From: an uncultured Pelagibacteraceae bacterium
Lineage (GTDB): Bacteria > Pseudomonadota > Alphaproteobacteria > Pelagibacterales > Pelagibacteraceae
Length of the DNA stretch: 62,392 nucleotides
Assembly: GCA_902557215.1 (NCBI GenBank)
Contig: CACDZM010000007.1
Coordinates: forward strand, 1-62,392
Reading direction: 5' to 3'
Shown in pieces: positions 60,047 through 62,392 of the stretch (position 1 is its first letter; the number at the start of each line of letters is the position of its first letter). A model generated the notes under the pieces. That model was not told the DNA's origin, did not search any database, and saw nothing but the letters and a program-made list of their open reading frames with translations. Position numbers and translations under genes: made by a program.

Positions 60047-60735
60047 TTTTTTTTTAAATTGTAATAAATAATAAAATAAATTGCTGCTAATCCATCTTTC
60101 CACGTAATCTTTTTACCTTCCTCATATTTTCTACCAAAATATTTTACTCCAACCTCATAAATTTTAAGATTTTTTTTAGATATTTTAGCCGTTACCTCTG
60201 GTTCAAAACCAAATCCATCTTCTCTCAAATTAATATTTTTAATAACGTCTTTTTTAAAAACTTTGTAACAGCATTCCATGTCGGTCAGATTTAAATTGGT
60301 AAACATGTTACTTAAAAGAGTTAAAAATTTATTTCCAATTGTATGCCAAAAATATAATACTCTCGTCTCTTGCCCACCTACAAATCTTGATCCATAAACA
60401 ACATCAGCATGATTATTTAAAATAGGCTCTATCAAATTATTGTAATCGGATGGGCTATATTCTAAATCTGCATCTTGGATTAATATGATGTCTCCAGTTG
60501 CTTCTTTAAGCCCTTGTTTCACGGAATACCCCTTACCTTTGTTTTGATCGTTTAAAATTAATTTGATTTCATTATCTTTTTTGTAATTTTCTAGAATTTT
60601 CCTAGAATTATCAGTTGAATAATCATCGACAACGATAATTTCTTTTTCAATAGTTTTCTCATCTTTCACTCTGTCTAAAATAACCGCAACAGTATCTTGT
60701 TCATTAAAACAGGGTATAATAATACTAAGTTTCAT
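60043..60735 (-). CDS. GT2 glycosyltransferase, dolichyl-phosphate-mannose-synthase-like
   Basis: A 230-residue GT2 enzyme: SIIIPCFNEQDTVAVIL, IIVVDDYSTDNS, NKGKGYSVKQGLKEATGD, the DAD metal motif at 88-90 (LIQDADLEYSP), YGSRFVGG and MECCYKVFK. These match DPM1/undecaprenyl-phosphate glycosyltransferases that load a sugar on a polyprenyl carrier. It overlaps the 3' end of the surface protein gene by four bases and lies downstream of the GT-C-like gene on the same strand, which could use its product. Confidence 0.88.
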   Translation of the reverse strand: MKLSIIIPCFNEQDTVAVILDRVKDEKTIEKEIIVVDDYSTDNSRKILENYKKDNEIKLILNDQNKGKGYSVKQGLKEATGDIILIQDADLEYSPSDYNNLIEPILNNHADVVYGSRFVGGQETRVLYFWHTIGNKFLTLLSNMFTNLNLTDMECCYKVFKKDVIKNINLREDGFGFEPEVTAKISKKNLKIYEVGVKYFGRKYEEGKKITWKDGLAAIYFIIYYNLKKN

Positions 60736-60806
60736 AAATTGATTTTATTAATCTTAGGACTTTATTTCATTAATTATCTAAACAGCAAGATATTTTTAAA
60801 AAGGTA

Positions 60807-61880
60807 TTATCTTAGTTTGTAAATATTAAGACGACCAATTTCTTTTAATAAAATAATTTTTTCTTTTTTTAATGGAGGATTAGATATGTTGTAAGTTATA
60901 ATATAATCATTATCTTCAATTGATCTGTTTTGAATTCCTTCTTGATTATTTTTTAAGTTATAGGATCTCATTAAAATATAATCGTACTCTCTACCTCTTA
61001 CATAAACTCCAGGATAATACTTTGAATATTTTTCTCCAAACCTGTTGACCCAATTGTATCTTTTATCATTAAAGCCATATCCAACTTTGATAATTTCATC
61101 ATTAGCGTTTTTTCTCCAATCCTTTACAATATATTCTATAGCCTGTTGTTTTTGAATTAAGGGAACGTCTGCATCTGTTAAAATTTTCCCCTTATAATTT
61201 TTATGATCATTATAAATAAAATATCCACCACACAAATTAACAGCAATAAAAGTCACTAATAAAGATAAGGTGCAAAATTTTAGATATTTATTAAAACTTT
61301 GTGAAAACTGAATTATCCAAGGAGTTAAAAACCAAATAATAAAAAATAATGGTAATAAGTGAACTTGCATATCTAATCGTGCACCTTTAATCCAATTGGG
61401 TGAACCCAGGATTGCACCAGATATTATTACTAAAAATATGAACAAATAAGATGTGAATATAAAAAATAAAATTTTCTTATCTTTGACTGTGAAAAATCTT
61501 TTAAAGAATAGATAAAAAATTAGTAATAGATAAGATATTATTGATTGAACAATTAGAATGATAGAATTAATTTTAAGAAGTAAAATTGAGAATTCAGATA
61601 ATGGACCATCATAAATATTTTTTAACTCTTGCAAATGTAGCTTGTTATAATGAAAGATACTCCAAAAAGGTGAGGAAATTGTATCTAAACCATTGTGCTT
61701 AAAAGTTCCACTAATATCTCCTGCCGCATAAAAAATACTCCAATAAGGATAACCAATTATCGTACTAAAAAATTCTTTTAAATTTATTGATTGGTCTAAA
61801 TAACCAAACAACTTAATATCATTGATAATAAGATTTTTTAAAAAAGGGTACCATATAAAATAGGAAAATAAAATTATCAT
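60807..61880 (-). pseudogene. GT-C-type membrane glycosyltransferase, apparently 5'-truncated
   Basis: A 357-residue open frame with about six hydrophobic segments and a soluble C-terminal domain (about 235-357). It begins within a hydrophobic/loop pattern (MIILFSYFIWYPFLKNLIIN) and lacks the first periplasmic loop with the catalytic Asp/Glu pair seen in full GT-C enzymes, such as the DEASTMW motif of the neighbouring gene at 61967. Its start coincides with an mrp-like fragment on the other strand. I read it as the C-terminal two thirds of a longer gene cut at 61880; a genuine short protein is the alternative. Confidence 0.5.
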
Positions 61881-61966
61881 TACCTATCGTCGAAAAGGAT
61901 CCTCAACATGAAATATCAAAAATATATTTAGATTTAGCAAAAAAATTAAAATCAATTTTTTTCTAA
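61880..61966 (+). pseudogene. mrp: 3' remnant of an Mrp/ApbC-type Fe-S cluster carrier gene
   Basis: A 29-codon frame ending in TAA at 61964-61966, one base before the next ATG. It reads LPIVEKDP, then QHEISKIYLDLAKKLKSIFF, which aligns with the C-terminal tail of Mrp/NBP35 ATPases (pattern G-x-P-V-V-x-x-x-P-x-x-x-x-A-x-I-Y-x-D-I-A). No Walker motifs or upstream part exist: in frame, a stop codon lies at 61856-61858. The fragment meets the start of the truncated GT-C gene at exactly this point. Confidence 0.55.
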
Positions 61967-62392
61967 ATGAGAGAATTATTATTTAAAAATAAGAATTTTT
62001 TAATTTTTTTTTTAATTCTAATTTTCTCACTATACGATAGAACTTTATGGTCAAATATTTCACAGTGGCAAGTTGATGAAGCATCCACTATGTGGATTAG
62101 TTTGAAATATCCCTTTTTTGAAATTCCAGTTGGATTAATAAGTTCTGAAAATATTCCAAATCCTAATGGAATGATCTACTTTTCAAAACTATTAAATAAA
62201 TTTCCAAGTTTATGGCTTAGTAGTTATTTTTTAAGTTTATTACAATTAATTTTAATATGTGTTCTTGGATATATATTATCAAAAAATAATCAGAAACTAT
62301 TTCTTTTTATTATCATACCTTTAATACTTAGTTTGTGTTTGAGATCAATTTCTGCTCATCTTTCTAATCAATGGGTGCTAACATTAGTAAAT
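61967..62392 (+). CDS. GT-C family glycosyltransferase, N-terminal part (cut by window edge)
   Basis: An open frame from ATG 61967 to the window end, 142 codons. One N-terminal membrane helix (KNKNFLIFFLILIFSLYDRT) is followed by SQWQVDEASTMWISLKYPF, the D-E pair expected in the first periplasmic loop of GT39/GT83-like enzymes, then PNPNGMIYFSKLLNKFPS and further helices. Such proteins use polyprenyl-phosphate sugars to modify glycans or proteins. It begins immediately after the mrp-like fragment. Confidence 0.75.
   Translation, partial: MRELLFKNKNFLIFFLILIFSLYDRTLWSNISQWQVDEASTMWISLKYPFFEIPVGLISSENIPNPNGMIYFSKLLNKFPSLWLSSYFLSLLQLILICVLGYILSKNNQKLFLFIIIPLILSLCLRSISAHLSNQWVLTLVN

Overview
The window is a very AT-rich, tightly packed bacterial chromosome segment that fits a marine SAR11 alphaproteobacterium (Candidatus Pelagibacter or a close relative). 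The support is: alphaproteobacterial gene orders (5S-rpmJ-pntAA/AB/B, tkt-gap-pgk-fba, tolQRAB-pal-cpoB, xseB-ispA-dxs, protease-glyQ-glyS-ppdK), a circularly permuted two-piece tmRNA, a TrcR (DUF1013) regulator, cysteine-free L31 and L36, poly-A/T-rich coding sequence, and gene spacing of a few bases or small overlaps almost everywhere. No insertion sequences, prophage or CRISPR arrays were seen.

Layout. (1) 1-7613 is an accessory surface-polysaccharide block: GT4 and GT2 glycosyltransferases, a WecA/MraY-like lipid-carrier sugar-phosphate transferase, a large membrane protein, GDP-mannose dehydratase plus GDP-fucose synthase, and an NAD-dependent epimerase. It ends directly before a lone 5S rRNA that has its own promoter. 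This matches the SAR11 hypervariable region described between the 23S and 5S genes. (2) 7643-12837 holds 5S, rpmJ, a tiny oxidase-subunit-IV-like protein and the three-gene proton-translocating transhydrogenase, followed by one accessory membrane protein and a transaldolase. (3) 12844-21060 is mostly minus strand: initiator tRNA, rpsU, trcR, rpmE, then a tightly coupled sugar-phosphate operon (tkt, gap, pgk, fba) continuing into thiE, efp and suhB. (4) 21114-36866 is plus strand: zapA cluster, YebC, a divergent RuvC-like resolvase, the Tol-Pal envelope system, tilS, ftsH, folP, glmM, thiD, purA. (5) 36863-55631 is mixed housekeeping: rpoH, rluD, tRNA-Arg, an ABC exporter, tsaC, isoprenoid genes, aroC, pdxH, ispB, an S49 protease, glyQS, ppdK, nadA/nadC, tRNA-Leu. 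(6) 55632-62392 is a second accessory block around the permuted ssrA gene: a small membrane protein, an FkbM methyltransferase, thyX, a large beta-propeller/autotransporter-like surface protein, GT2 and GT-C glycosyltransferase genes, and an apparent 3' fragment of mrp.

Functionally the core supports gluconeogenic and pentose-phosphate carbon flow with NADPH supply (transhydrogenase, a GAPDH lacking the usual NAD-selecting aspartate, PPDK), isoprenoid and quinone precursors (dxs, ispA, ispB), cofactor synthesis (thiE, thiD, pdxH, folP, nadA, nadC) and envelope constriction (Tol-Pal, ZapA). The two accessory blocks supply cell-surface sugars and a surface protein.

The points most worth a second look are the junction at 61880 (truncated glycosyltransferase gene meeting an mrp remnant), the two-piece tmRNA with an FkbM gene directly behind it, the solitary promoter-bearing 5S gene, a probable AUU start codon on rpsU, the RuvC-like nuclease without RuvAB, and the INNR cofactor-site variant of GAPDH. 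No completely new multi-gene system can be claimed from sequence alone.
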